Of a stretch of 64,000 bases of DNA, positions 39,776 through 49,058 are shown piece after piece. Position numbers and translations under genes: made by a program. Each line of letters starts with the position of its first letter. Within the stretch, counting starts at the first letter, position 1. Origin of the DNA: an uncultured Bacilli bacterium (GTDB lineage Bacteria > Bacillota_I > Bacilli_A > RF39 > UBA660); contig CAKOOM010000001.1 in the NCBI GenBank assembly GCA_934098395.1, forward strand, positions 310,001 to 374,000, given 5' to 3'. The notes beneath the pieces were generated by a model. The model saw nothing but the letters and a program-made list of their open reading frames with translations, was not told the origin of the DNA and searched no databases.

Positions 39776-39825
39776 TTATGCAAATATCCTCAATAGAGAA
39801 TTAAATATAGCAAAGGGGTGATCAT

Positions 39826-40224
39826 ATGAAAGAGGTCACTAAACTATTAATCAATGATTTTAAGATTAAACAGTTGAACTACGACTTTATGGGCTATTCT
39901 CTGCAAAAGGGAGATATATATACATTTCATCATTTCTTAGTAGCCAATAGAAATAACGGTCCATATACTTACTGGAATGGTGTGATATTGTGTGGTAAAA
40001 CTTCACATCCATATTTACACTTGATAGAAAGCAAAGATGAAGATAGATTCTATGATATAACAAGTGAGTTTTTGGATATGAAGAACAAAGGATATTTAGA
40101 TATAGAAAACTTAAGATACATAGATGCTATATTAGCAAGTTTTGAAAGGGAATATTGCGGTAAGAGAAGTAAAAAAGGAAAGATATTAATAAAAGAAGAA
40201 TATACAAAAAGGGTAAAATTATGA
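39826..40224 (+). CDS. HNH-like phage protein near the terminase
   Basis: 132 residues. The core FHHFLVANRNNGPYTYWNGV, then ILCGKTSHPYLHLIE, resembles His-rich HNH-type phage proteins that lie beside terS and assist genome packaging. The Cys-His zinc pairs of typical HNH nucleases are missing, so activity is uncertain. GGGGTGAT lies before the ATG. The stop overlaps the next start (ATGA). Confidence 0.5.
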   Translation: MKEVTKLLINDFKIKQLNYDFMGYSLQKGDIYTFHHFLVANRNNGPYTYWNGVILCGKTSHPYLHLIESKDEDRFYDITSEFLDMKNKGYLDIENLRYIDAILASFEREYCGKRSKKGKILIKEEYTKRVKL

Positions 40225-40403
40225 ATTGGAATAAATGTATGAAAAATTTTAATTGCAAAGTATGTAGTGATTACAATTATTGCAAAGATGAAATTTTAAA
40301 TAAAAAAAACAAAAAAACAAGAAGACAAACTTGTATAAAAATAGGAAGTGATAATGATGGCTTTAAACATAAAACAAGAAAAATTTATTCAAAACATAGT
40401 TAA
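40221..40403 (+). CDS. Small Cys-rich phage protein
   Basis: 60 residues with five Cys in the first 38 (CMKNFNCKVCSDYNYC), suggesting a metal-binding knuckle, and a basic tail. It overlaps the previous gene by 4 bp and terS by 47 bp. The large overlap keeps confidence modest. Confidence 0.4.
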   Translation: MNWNKCMKNFNCKVCSDYNYCKDEILNKKNKKTRRQTCIKIGSDNDGFKHKTRKIYSKHS

Positions 40404-40770
40404 AGGTATGAGTCAAAGAGAAGCATATAAAGATGCTTACAATGCTAAATACAAAGATGAAGTTATAGATGTTAGGGCTTGCGAGTTATTTAATTCTAGT
40501 AAGGTTCAGGTAAGGTATAAAGAGATTATGGTTCAATTAGAAGATAAAACTATTATGAGTGCTAAAGAACGTATGAAATGGTTAACCGAAGTTGTAAAGG
40601 GAATACAAACAAATACAACTTATGGCGAAAACGGGCAAGAATACGAAAATGAAGCATATATAAGCGATAAAATGAAAGCAATCGATTTATTAAATAAAAT
40701 GGATGGTCAATATGTTCAAAGATTTGAAGCAGATTTAGATTTCAATATAAGAGTTGAATTAGATGACTAA
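40357..40770 (+). CDS. terS: Terminase small subunit
   Basis: 137 residues. The N-terminal DNA-binding HTH pattern KQEKFIQNIVKGMSQREAYK, with Y-N-A-K and a following RACELFNSSKVQVRYKEIM, is the Terminase_2 family hallmark. TerS recognises the pac/cos site and feeds DNA to TerL. The start is the second of two adjacent ATGs, 8 nt after AGGAAG. Overlaps terL by 8 bp. Confidence 0.85.
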   Translation: MALNIKQEKFIQNIVKGMSQREAYKDAYNAKYKDEVIDVRACELFNSSKVQVRYKEIMVQLEDKTIMSAKERMKWLTEVVKGIQTNTTYGENGQEYENEAYISDKMKAIDLLNKMDGQYVQRFEADLDFNIRVELDD

Positions 40771-42265
40771 AGAAATAAAAATATCAATATCGAAAAAAGT
40801 ATTTAATGATGTATATATACCTTATTTAGATAATATAAGCAGATATTTGATATTTTATGGTGGCGCTGGTAGTGGAAAGTCTTTCTTTGTTGTTGAAAGA
40901 TATATATATAAAATACTTAATTCAAAAATGATGAACCTATTGACAGTTCGTGCTACTGGTAAGAGCAACAGAGATAGTACATTTGCTTTGTTTAAGCAAG
41001 TTATTAATAAATGGCACTTAGGTATGCACTTCAAAATAAATGAAAGTGATCTAAGAATAAAGTGTTTACTTAATGGCAATGAAATAATATTTAGTGGACT
41101 AGATGATGTTGAAAAGTTAAAATCAGTAACTTTTAGCAAAGGAGAACTTACTGATATATGGATAGAAGAAGCTTCTGAAATACTAGAAAGTGATTTTAAT
41201 CAATTAGATGTCAGATTAAGAGGTAAAGGAACTAAAAAACAAATAGTTATATCTTTTAATCCAATTGATATTAATCATTGGTTAAAAAAGAAGTTCTTTG
41301 ATGTACCAAGAGATAATTTAACTATAGTACATACAACATATAAGGATAATAAGTTCTTAGATGAAGATTATAAGAAGTTACTAGAAAGTTATAAGTATAC
41401 TGATGAGTATTATTATAATGTGTACTGCTTAGGTCAATGGGGTGTTCTAGGAAAGACTGTATTTGATGCGAGAGCAGTAAGCAGAAGATTGCAAGAAATA
41501 ACTAGACCAATCAAGACTGGTTATTTTGAATATAAATATGATGATACAATGCCTATTGGAAAGAAGATTACTGATGTAAAATGGGTAAACGACGAAAATG
41601 GTTATATAGAACTATATGAATTGCCTAACCTATACAAATATTGTGTAGGTGGTGATACTGCTGGTGATGGCTCTGATTGGTTTACCGGACACGTTCTTAA
41701 TGCTAAAACAGGTAAACAAGTTGCAAGGTTAAGACATCAGATGGATGAGGATTTATATGTAAGGCAAATGTATTGTTTAGGCTGGTATTATGCTAATAAG
41801 AACTTAAAAACTGGTGTAGTAACACCTGCTCTTATGTGTATTGAAAGTAATTTTAGTAGTTTTCCTAATAAAGAATTAGTACGATTAGGTTATCCTAATA
41901 TGTTCGTAAGGGAGAAAGAAGATAGATATACAGGTGTAATGGACAAGTCTTATGGATTCAAAACCACTTCATTAACAAGACCTGTTATAATAGCAGAACT
42001 AGTTAAAATAGTTCGTGAAAATGTTGAATTAATAAATGATAAATTAACACTTGAAGAAATGCTAACTTTTGTCAGAAATGAAAAGGGAAGACCTGAGGCA
42101 CAGCAAGGAGCACATGATGATTTGGTTATGGGGCTTGCTATAGCCTATTATTCAAGGACACAAGTAGTATTTGATGTTGAACCGATAAAAGTAAGTCAAG
42201 TATTTAACTTCAAGTCAGAAGAGCCACTAGAGGCTGATTATGGAGAGGAGATAGTGATCATATAA
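40763..42265 (+). CDS. terL: Terminase large subunit (PBSX type)
   Basis: 500 residues. The ATPase has Walker A GGAGSGKS at 33-40 and Walker B LTDIWIEEASE. The C-terminal RNase H-like nuclease has its first metal Asp in VGGDTAGDGSD (about 296) and a late Asp in GAHDDLVMGLAI. TerL is the packaging motor that pumps and cuts the genome. PBSX-type terminases usually go with headful packaging. Confidence 0.93.
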   Translation: MTKEIKISISKKVFNDVYIPYLDNISRYLIFYGGAGSGKSFFVVERYIYKILNSKMMNLLTVRATGKSNRDSTFALFKQVINKWHLGMHFKINESDLRIKCLLNGNEIIFSGLDDVEKLKSVTFSKGELTDIWIEEASEILESDFNQLDVRLRGKGTKKQIVISFNPIDINHWLKKKFFDVPRDNLTIVHTTYKDNKFLDEDYKKLLESYKYTDEYYYNVYCLGQWGVLGKTVFDARAVSRRLQEITRPIKTGYFEYKYDDTMPIGKKITDVKWVNDENGYIELYELPNLYKYCVGGDTAGDGSDWFTGHVLNAKTGKQVARLRHQMDEDLYVRQMYCLGWYYANKNLKTGVVTPALMCIESNFSSFPNKELVRLGYPNMFVREKEDRYTGVMDKSYGFKTTSLTRPVIIAELVKIVRENVELINDKLTLEEMLTFVRNEKGRPEAQQGAHDDLVMGLAIAYYSRTQVVFDVEPIKVSQVFNFKSEEPLEADYGEEIVII

Positions 42266-42441
42266 TGAAAAAGAGAGTATATAGAAAAAGACATAATAAG
42301 GAAATAACTGAAGAAATAGTTCAAGTCGTTGCAAATGCGATTATAGAACTGGCAGATGAAGAAGAAAGAACCGTTGAAGACGTTGTTAATGATATTGTTG
42401 AAGAAAGCAAATCAGATGACTTTGAAAAAGGTGATAAGTAA
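42265..42441 (+). CDS. Small phage protein (58 aa)
   Basis: 58 codons beginning MKKRVYRKRHNKEITEEIVQ, basic first and then strongly acidic. Its ATG shares a base with the terL stop and its stop shares a base with the next ATG. The unbroken TAATG coupling on both sides supports it as a real gene. Confidence 0.55.
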   Translation: MKKRVYRKRHNKEITEEIVQVVANAIIELADEEERTVEDVVNDIVEESKSDDFEKGDK

Positions 42442-42689
42442 TGGAAACAATAGCATTACTTTTTTTATTTGGTATTTTTATAATTTTAGCTTATACTTTA
42501 GGGCTTAAAAATGGTCAAAAATTAAAGAATAATGAAGAGATAAAAATGCCTGAAATTAATCCTATTAAAATAGTTAGAAATGAAATAGATGCTTTTGAAC
42601 AAAGAAAGAAACAAGATGTTTACGATACCATAATGGCTAATATAGATAACTATGATGGAACAGGATTAGGACAGAAAGATATTAACTAA
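42441..42689 (+). CDS. Small membrane-anchored phage protein
   Basis: 82 residues with one N-terminal membrane helix (ALLFLFGIFIILAYTLGL, about 4-21) and a charged cytoplasmic tail. Coupled to the upstream gene by a shared base. No family. Located between terL and portal. Confidence 0.5.
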   Translation: METIALLFLFGIFIILAYTLGLKNGQKLKNNEEIKMPEINPIKIVRNEIDAFEQRKKQDVYDTIMANIDNYDGTGLGQKDIN

Positions 42690-42704
42690 TTAGGAGGTGA
42701 CATG

Positions 42705-44411
42705 ATGGATTTAAACGAAGTAAAAGAAACTGATATATGGGAGCTATATGAAAGAGGTAGAAATTATAATCGACTAAAAGGCCTATATTCAGATACTGAT
42801 AAAAATTATAGAATGTATAATGGTAATCAATGGGCTGGATTAAAGATCAGCGGAATAGAACCCATTCAATTAAATATAATAAAGCCAATAATTAAGTATA
42901 AAGTCGGAGTAATCAACAATAATATGTATTTACCTGTGTTTAGTGCTGAAAACTTTGAAAATAAAGAGTTTAAAGATGTAGCAAATAAAACCTGTGAACT
43001 TCTTAATAAACTAGCTGCTAAAGTATGGGAAAAAGACAATATGGACTACAAAACAAGAGCAATAAGCAAACATTCTGCTATTAATGATGAGTGCCCAATT
43101 TATGTTGACTATGATGAGAAGGCAAATATGCCACAAAATGAGATATTATCAAAGAACGATGTATATTATGGCAATGAGAACGATTCAGATATACAGAATC
43201 AGCCATATATTTTAATTAAGCATAGAAAACCAGTTATTAATACTATTGAAATGGCTAGATTATCAGGAGTGTCAGAGGACAAACTTAGGTATATAGTTGG
43301 TGATAATGATACTTTTGAAGAAGCTGGAGAAGACTCTAGAGAAGAAAAAGATGATATGGTAACTATTATTACTAAACTATATAAAGAAAATGGTACAGTC
43401 CATTTTAGTCAAGCAACAAGATATTGTGATATAAAAGAAGACAAAGACACAGGGCTTACACTTTATCCACTAGAGCACATGCTTTGGGAAGAAAAAGAAG
43501 GATATGCTCGAGGAGAAGGTGAAGTCAGATATTTAATACCTAACCAGTTAGAAATTAATAAGACTATAATGAGAAGATTAATATCTGCAAAAACTACCGC
43601 TTATCCACAAAAAATTGTTGATATATCTAAAATACAAAATCCTAATGCAATAGACAAAATTGGTGGCACTATTAAAGTTAATGGTATAAATGTAGATGAT
43701 GTTAAGAAGGCAATTGGAGTTCTTCAGCCAGCGCAAATGAGTGCAGATGTTGAAAAGGTAATGAATGAATTAATATCTACTACTAGAGAATTAGCTGGTG
43801 CTGGAGATATTGCTACTGGTGATGTTAATCCGGAAAGTGCGAGTGGTAAGGCAATATTGGCAGTACAGCAAGCATCACAGATGCCAGTAACTGAACAAAC
43901 ATTGTCATTAAAGACCACTTTAGAGGGATTAGCAAGAATTTGGTTAGATATGTGGAAGACATATGCTACCGATGGCTTAGTAATAGACTATGAAGAATCC
44001 AATCCTGCTACTGGTGAAGTAAGTTCTAGACCAGTAAAAGTACCTTATAGTGTATTACAAGAATTACAAGCAAATGTAAAGATAGATATTACACCAAAGA
44101 GCCCTTATGATAAATATGCTCAAGAATTATCACTTGAGAATATGTTAAAGGCAGGATACTTTACTGCTGAAAGATTAGCAGAACTAGAAGTATATGTAAG
44201 TCTATTAGATGATGACAGTTCAATGCCTAAATCTAAGTTAGAAGAAGCAATAAAGAAAATGAAAGAATCTCAGCAAAGAATAGCAGATGTTCAGACAAAG
44301 GCTCAAGAATTGCAAATGAAAGCTAATAAATTTATCGCTAATCAACAAGATATAACTGGCATAGGACAATATGGAAATCAATTAATTAATCAAGCAATGA
44401 CTACACAATAG
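42705..44411 (+). CDS. Portal protein
   Basis: 568 residues. N-terminal NYRMYNGNQWAGLKISGIEP, then QLNIIKPIIKYKVGVINNNM, the middle GEVRYLIPNQLEINKTIMRR, and a long C-terminal helical part (KMKESQQRIADVQTKAQELQ) are typical of phage portal proteins, which form the 12-fold ring at the packaging vertex. AGGAGGTGAC precedes two adjacent ATGs. Position between terL and scaffold is as expected. Confidence 0.82.
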   Translation: MDLNEVKETDIWELYERGRNYNRLKGLYSDTDKNYRMYNGNQWAGLKISGIEPIQLNIIKPIIKYKVGVINNNMYLPVFSAENFENKEFKDVANKTCELLNKLAAKVWEKDNMDYKTRAISKHSAINDECPIYVDYDEKANMPQNEILSKNDVYYGNENDSDIQNQPYILIKHRKPVINTIEMARLSGVSEDKLRYIVGDNDTFEEAGEDSREEKDDMVTIITKLYKENGTVHFSQATRYCDIKEDKDTGLTLYPLEHMLWEEKEGYARGEGEVRYLIPNQLEINKTIMRRLISAKTTAYPQKIVDISKIQNPNAIDKIGGTIKVNGINVDDVKKAIGVLQPAQMSADVEKVMNELISTTRELAGAGDIATGDVNPESASGKAILAVQQASQMPVTEQTLSLKTTLEGLARIWLDMWKTYATDGLVIDYEESNPATGEVSSRPVKVPYSVLQELQANVKIDITPKSPYDKYAQELSLENMLKAGYFTAERLAELEVYVSLLDDDSSMPKSKLEEAIKKMKESQQRIADVQTKAQELQMKANKFIANQQDITGIGQYGNQLINQAMTTQ

Positions 44412-44500
44412 TTGTTGCTTTTTAATAGTCCAAGCATTGTAAGACTTTAAAAGAAGATGGAATAGTGAAGTCAAACACTTAAAAAAATAGGAGGAAAAAA

Positions 44501-45358
44501 ATGAACGAAGAATATGATGTTCAAACACCTGTTACAGATGTAACTGAAAACACTGAAGCTCAATCAGTAGAAGAAAATGAGGAAGGTATAGAATTAACTG
44601 ATACCACTTCTCAAGAGGAAGAAAAACAAGAAGTTAAAACTTATACTGCAGAAGAAGTAGAAAAGATGGTTAATGATAGATTAAATACTTTACTTCCGAA
44701 GAAAATCGAAAGAGAAAAAAGGAAAATGGAAAAGCAATATTCTGATAAATTAGCCAAATATGAAGAAACTGACAGTATATTAAAGGCAGGCCTTGGAACT
44801 AAAGATATCTCTGAATCTAATCAAAGAATGAGAGAATTTTATAAAGAACAAGGAATTGATATACCTGCTTATTCAAAACCTAAATATTCTGAAGAAGATG
44901 AAAAGATTTTAGGCAAAGCAGAGGCTACTAAAATCATTGATTTAGGATTTGAAGAAATGCAAGAAGAGGCAAATAGACTGGCTGCTATTGGTGCAGACAA
45001 AATGACACCTAGAGAGAAAGTTATATTTAATACTCTTGCAGATGAACTAACTCATCAAAAACAAGTTAAAGAGTTAGCGGAATTAGGTGTAAAAGAAGAA
45101 ATACTAAATAATTCTGAATTCAAAGAATTTGCTAGTCAATTTACTTCAAAAACACCAATTAAAACAATATATGAAATGTATACTGTTACACATCAGTCTA
45201 AACCAAAGATTGAAAAGATAGGAAGCATGAAAAACAATATTTCAAAGGAAGAAAAAGACTTTTATACTCCAGATGAGGTAAATGCACTTACTCCTGAGGA
45301 ATGGGAAAAACCAGGTGTCTGGGAAAAAGTAATGGCTTCTCAAAGAAAATGGAAATAA
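44501..45358 (+). CDS. Capsid scaffolding protein
   Basis: 285 residues, very acidic N-terminus (EENEEGIELTDTTSQEEEKQ), then TYTAEEVEKMVNDRLNTLLP and a basic coiled coil. This acidic, helical composition directly between portal and coat is the normal form of scaffolding proteins, which template capsid assembly and then leave. AGGAGGAAA precedes the ATG. 14 bp from the coat gene. Confidence 0.75.
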   Translation: MNEEYDVQTPVTDVTENTEAQSVEENEEGIELTDTTSQEEEKQEVKTYTAEEVEKMVNDRLNTLLPKKIEREKRKMEKQYSDKLAKYEETDSILKAGLGTKDISESNQRMREFYKEQGIDIPAYSKPKYSEEDEKILGKAEATKIIDLGFEEMQEEANRLAAIGADKMTPREKVIFNTLADELTHQKQVKELAELGVKEEILNNSEFKEFASQFTSKTPIKTIYEMYTVTHQSKPKIEKIGSMKNNISKEEKDFYTPDEVNALTPEEWEKPGVWEKVMASQRKWK

Positions 45359-45372
45359 AGGAGTGATAGAGA

Positions 45373-46338
45373 ATGAATGATGCAAGACAAACGATTTGGC
45401 ATCAAGGGTATGAAAGAGCCCTAAAGACTATAACTTCATTAAGAAATCATAGCGATTTCAAATATGAAAAAGATACACATAATGCAAGAAAAGTAATAAT
45501 TTTAAATGCAGATAAACCTTTAGTAAGAAAATATACACCAGGAGTTTCAATTGAGAGAGATAAAGCAAGTGTAACTAAAAAAGAATTCGAAATGGATCAA
45601 ATGTATTATTTCAATGTTGGAATAGATCATGTTGATAAAGCACAAACTGTTCCAGGAGCATTAGAAGCAATCTGCGAAGAAGGAGCAATTGCACTTTCTG
45701 AAGAAGGAGACAAATATGTTGCTAAACTAGTTAATGATGGTGTTAATGCTGGTACTGTTGAAGTGGTTGATGGTACATCTGCTACTAAATCAAATGCTGT
45801 CGAAAAATTAGAAGAAGGCTTTGTTAAATTATATAGAAATAATGTTCCTAAAAACACTGAATTATATTCAGAAAATGATCCAGGATTTTACAGTAAAATC
45901 AGACAAAACTTAACAGAGCTATATACTAACAATGTTGATATGGCTAAGAAAGGTATTGTAGGTAAATATGGTAATGCTTTAATTACTATTGAAAACCTTT
46001 TACCTAAATTAGATCCAACATATGCTGTTACAACTGATACAGATATTGTTGAAGGCAAAACATATTATACAAGAAGTGGAGAATCAAGTGCTTATGTTTA
46101 TACTGAGGTTACTTCTCCAGCTAAAGCAAGTATAAGTTCTTATTATGAAATTACTGGTTACGGAAAAGTTCTTAATTTCTTAAGAACTAAAAAAGCTGTT
46201 GCATTTGCAGAACAAATTGAAAAAGTAGTTAACTACGAAGTTCAAGATGGCTTTGAAACAGCTCAAAAGGGTTTATATGTGTATGGTGGTCTTTTAGTAA
46301 GACCTAAAGAAATTGTGTGTATCAAGACAAGTCTTTAA
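45373..46338 (+). CDS. Major capsid protein with an inserted surface domain
   Basis: 321 residues between scaffold and terminator. N-terminal WHQGYERALKTITSLRNHSD, then IERDKASVTKKEFEMDQMYY and FNVGIDHVDKAQTVPGALEA, fit HK97-fold coats of the P22-like group. Residues about 212-262 (TTDTDIVEGKTYYTRSGESS, then YTEVTSPAKASISSYYE) form a Thr/Ser/Tyr-rich beta insertion between two core parts, probably exposed on the capsid. A strong terminator follows, as usual for the most abundant late mRNA. Confidence 0.75.
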   Translation: MNDARQTIWHQGYERALKTITSLRNHSDFKYEKDTHNARKVIILNADKPLVRKYTPGVSIERDKASVTKKEFEMDQMYYFNVGIDHVDKAQTVPGALEAICEEGAIALSEEGDKYVAKLVNDGVNAGTVEVVDGTSATKSNAVEKLEEGFVKLYRNNVPKNTELYSENDPGFYSKIRQNLTELYTNNVDMAKKGIVGKYGNALITIENLLPKLDPTYAVTTDTDIVEGKTYYTRSGESSAYVYTEVTSPAKASISSYYEITGYGKVLNFLRTKKAVAFAEQIEKVVNYEVQDGFETAQKGLYVYGGLLVRPKEIVCIKTSL

Positions 46339-46341
46339 AAA

Positions 46342-46368
46342 AAAAGAGAGAGAAATCTCTCTTTTATC
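46342..46368 (+). terminator. Terminator after the coat gene
   Basis: AAAAGAGAGA/TCTCTCTTTT perfect 10-bp stem, GAAA tetraloop, short T tail. The 5' arm starts 4 bp after the stop codon. Confidence 0.75.
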
Positions 46369-46413
46369 GTGTGATTAGTGTTAAGAGTGGTGCAATTCCA
46401 CTCCTCACGACCA
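46367..46413 (+). ncRNA. tRNA-like minihelix ending in CCA (candidate)
   Basis: TCGTGTG pairs with CTCACGA (6 of 7) like an acceptor stem. Inside it GAGTGG/CCACTC closes a 7-nt TGCAATT loop like a T arm, and the 3' strand is followed directly by CCA. D and anticodon arms are missing. It lies just behind the coat-gene terminator. Function is unknown and chance is possible. Confidence 0.3.
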
Positions 46414-46430
46414 AATAGTAGGAGGAAATA

Positions 46431-46841
46431 ATGAAAGTTGAATATTATACATTAAAACCAAGTTTAAAACAGTATTTTGGAAGGAAAGTTAATAAATCTT
46501 TAACATTTGATGAATGGACTGAAGATAAAAAAGTACATCAGACTTTGAAAGATTTAGAACTTGTAACTGAAATACATGATGAAAGAAAAATGAAAATGAT
46601 AGTTTTAGGAAAAGAAGAAACAATTACTACTGAAGAAATAAGTACTATAAAGCAGAAATTAGCAACTGGAGTGATTTTGATTTGGGATGAACAGCAAGGG
46701 TATATAATCCCACCATATGAAATGGCTACATTAGATGAAATAGAAAAAGATTTGATTGCCATGAAGGATGTATATAGGAGTGATGATAATGACATTACTA
46801 GAAATGAAGAAAAAAGTATTAAGATTAATCGAGGAAATTAA
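46431..46841 (+). CDS. Hypothetical head protein
   Basis: 136 residues. Strand-rich (KMKMIVLGKEETITTEEIST, then GVILIWDEQQGYIIPPYEMA) with an acidic tail. No family. The position between coat and connector and the overlap with the next gene (53 bp) suggest a head completion or decoration protein. AGGAGGAAA precedes the ATG. Confidence 0.5.
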   Translation: MKVEYYTLKPSLKQYFGRKVNKSLTFDEWTEDKKVHQTLKDLELVTEIHDERKMKMIVLGKEETITTEEISTIKQKLATGVILIWDEQQGYIIPPYEMATLDEIEKDLIAMKDVYRSDDNDITRNEEKSIKINRGN

Positions 46842-47343
46842 TGATAAAAGCAAATTATTAACTGATGATCCTGATATAGCAAACAAAATAAATGATGTTA
46901 TAAATCAGATTCAAAATGAAATTGCTAGAATAAAAAAAATACCTGCTAAAGAAGAGTTAGAGGTAACTAAAGGTGATGAGATTGATTTTTCTGATATAGC
47001 AAAGGATTTATTTCAAATTAACATTGTTAGAGGAGTTGAAAATGATATCGTAGGTAATACTATTAATTTTTATGGTGATGGTGTTGCTAAGATATATTAT
47101 TATAAGTATCCTAAACAAATAACTGCTGATACAAAAGATAGTGAGTTTACTTTTGATTTATCAACAGATGTACTTGAAATAATGCCTTATGGTGTAGCTG
47201 GTGATTTACTTAAATCTGATATATCAGCTAGTTATGGACAAGTTTATTCAAATAGATATGAACAAATGTTACAAAGATTAGATCCAAGATTTCATACTGG
47301 TAGCATTTATATAGAAGGAGATGACACTTATGAGTTCTTATAG
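46789..47343 (+). CDS. Head-tail connector (gp4-like) protein
   Basis: 184 residues. A helical start (MKKKVLRLIEEINDKSKLLT) and the segment EIMPYGVAGDLLKSDISASY, then GQVYSNRYEQMLQRLDPR, is the pattern of adaptor proteins that sit under the portal in short-tailed phages. The start follows AGGAGTGATGATA. Overlaps the tail-hub gene by 14 bp. Confidence 0.6.
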   Translation: MTLLEMKKKVLRLIEEINDKSKLLTDDPDIANKINDVINQIQNEIARIKKIPAKEELEVTKGDEIDFSDIAKDLFQINIVRGVENDIVGNTINFYGDGVAKIYYYKYPKQITADTKDSEFTFDLSTDVLEIMPYGVAGDLLKSDISASYGQVYSNRYEQMLQRLDPRFHTGSIYIEGDDTYEFL

Positions 47344-49051
47344 TAGTTCAGGTGGCGTTCCAAGTGGGGCATTAGTAACAAGAAAAGTAGATAACTTTGC
47401 TGGTGTCGATTTTAGTAATAGTGATACTAATTTAGCAAGAAGTCCTGATAGTTTAAATATGTGGAAAAATTATAAAAATAATAGTGCTGGTATAGAGACA
47501 AGGCCTGATATGGAATTAGTAAAAGAATACGATAATACCATATTTGGCCTCTTTTTTTATGATATAGGTAATGAAACTCATAAAATAGTTCATTCTGGGA
47601 CTAAACTTTATGATAATGATACCGTAATATTTACTGGAATGAATTTAATTAGGAGCCAAGCATTTATATTTAATAATATATTTTATATAAAAGATGGTTT
47701 AAATTATCTTGAGTATAACGGAACTGAAATAAAAGAAGTGGAAGGTACAATTCCAACTACAACTATAGGAGATGCTACCGGTGAGGGAACAACATATCAA
47801 GATGTAAACTTGCTTACAGGTCTTAGAAAAAATCTAAGAATAGGTGATGGAGAAACAACAAAGTTTAAACTAGATACTGAAAATATAGACAGTAATTATG
47901 CAGTGACTGTTAAAGTAACTGTAGGCTTAAATGAAATAACTTATGTACAAGGGAAAGATTTTACCGTTAATGTTACAGAGGGAAGTATTACTTTTAATTC
48001 TGCTCCGGCTGCTCCTACTACAGAAGGTCAGCATAATGTAGAAATATTATTCAGAAAAACAATTCAAGGATATAGAGATAGAATTAATAAATGCACTATG
48101 TTAGCTGTATTTGATAACAGAGTGTTCTTTAGTGGCAATCAAGATTATCCTAATGCAATATTCCATAGTTCATTAGAAGACCCTAGGTATGTTAGTGATT
48201 TAGATTATTGTAATGAGGGGATGGATTTGGCAAAGGTTAAAGCACTAATACCTAGTAATAATGCTCTATGGGTATTAAAAGAACCATCACAAGCTAATAC
48301 AACAGTATTTTATCATAATCCGGTGTTAGATAATAATTATGGTAAAGTTTATCCAAGTACACATTCTAGTATATCAACAGGGTGCGTTTCTACTGGAATA
48401 AATTTTAATGATGACATAGTGTTCTTTTCAGATAGAGGGATGGAAGCTATTAGTGGCGATATAACCAGTGAACAAGTACTGGCACATAGATCTAGTATGA
48501 TTGATGGCAAATTGCTAAAGGAAGTAAATTATAAAAATATGCTACTAGAAGAGTGGGAAGGCTATCTTTTAGTGATTATAGATAACAAAATTTATTTAGC
48601 TGATAGTAGGCAAAAATATCAAAATATTAATGTTGAATATGAATGGTATTATTGGGAATTATCTTGTAATATTAGTTGCACTTCTGTTAAAAATGGAGTG
48701 CTTTATTTATGTGGTAACAATAAAATTTATAAATTGACTAAGACTAATGGTGAAATAAATTCTTATTGGACTACTAAGCACCATGATTTTAAATATCCTG
48801 AATATCAAAAAACCACTAACAAAAGAGGTGGAATTGCTGAAGTAGAAGGTGAAAATATAAAAATAGAAGTTAAAACTGATAGTAATGATTTTGAGGAAGT
48901 TAACACTTATGATAATGTTAAAGGATATATAGTTTATAGAATAAAAAAGAAAAAATGGAAACGTTTGCAAATGAAGTTTAGTTCTACTAAACCATTTGGT
49001 TTAAATAACTATACATTAGAGTCATTTGTAGGCGGATATGTAAAGAGGTGA
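47330..49051 (+). CDS. Tail hub / packaged-DNA stabilisation (gp10-like) protein
   Basis: 573 residues, almost all beta. Repeated blade-like units (for example IFGLFFYDIGNETHKIVHSG, RINKCTMLAVFDNRVFFSGN, GYLLVIIDNKIYLADSRQKY) suggest a propeller like P22 gp10, which plugs the portal after packaging. N-terminal VDNFAGVDFSNSDTNLARSP is common in this phage protein group. AAGGAGATGA precedes the ATG. The lack of tape-measure genes agrees with a short tail. Confidence 0.6.
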   Translation: MSSYSSSGGVPSGALVTRKVDNFAGVDFSNSDTNLARSPDSLNMWKNYKNNSAGIETRPDMELVKEYDNTIFGLFFYDIGNETHKIVHSGTKLYDNDTVIFTGMNLIRSQAFIFNNIFYIKDGLNYLEYNGTEIKEVEGTIPTTTIGDATGEGTTYQDVNLLTGLRKNLRIGDGETTKFKLDTENIDSNYAVTVKVTVGLNEITYVQGKDFTVNVTEGSITFNSAPAAPTTEGQHNVEILFRKTIQGYRDRINKCTMLAVFDNRVFFSGNQDYPNAIFHSSLEDPRYVSDLDYCNEGMDLAKVKALIPSNNALWVLKEPSQANTTVFYHNPVLDNNYGKVYPSTHSSISTGCVSTGINFNDDIVFFSDRGMEAISGDITSEQVLAHRSSMIDGKLLKEVNYKNMLLEEWEGYLLVIIDNKIYLADSRQKYQNINVEYEWYYWELSCNISCTSVKNGVLYLCGNNKIYKLTKTNGEINSYWTTKHHDFKYPEYQKTTNKRGGIAEVEGENIKIEVKTDSNDFEEVNTYDNVKGYIVYRIKKKKWKRLQMKFSSTKPFGLNNYTLESFVGGYVKR

Positions 49052-49058
49052 TAATAAT

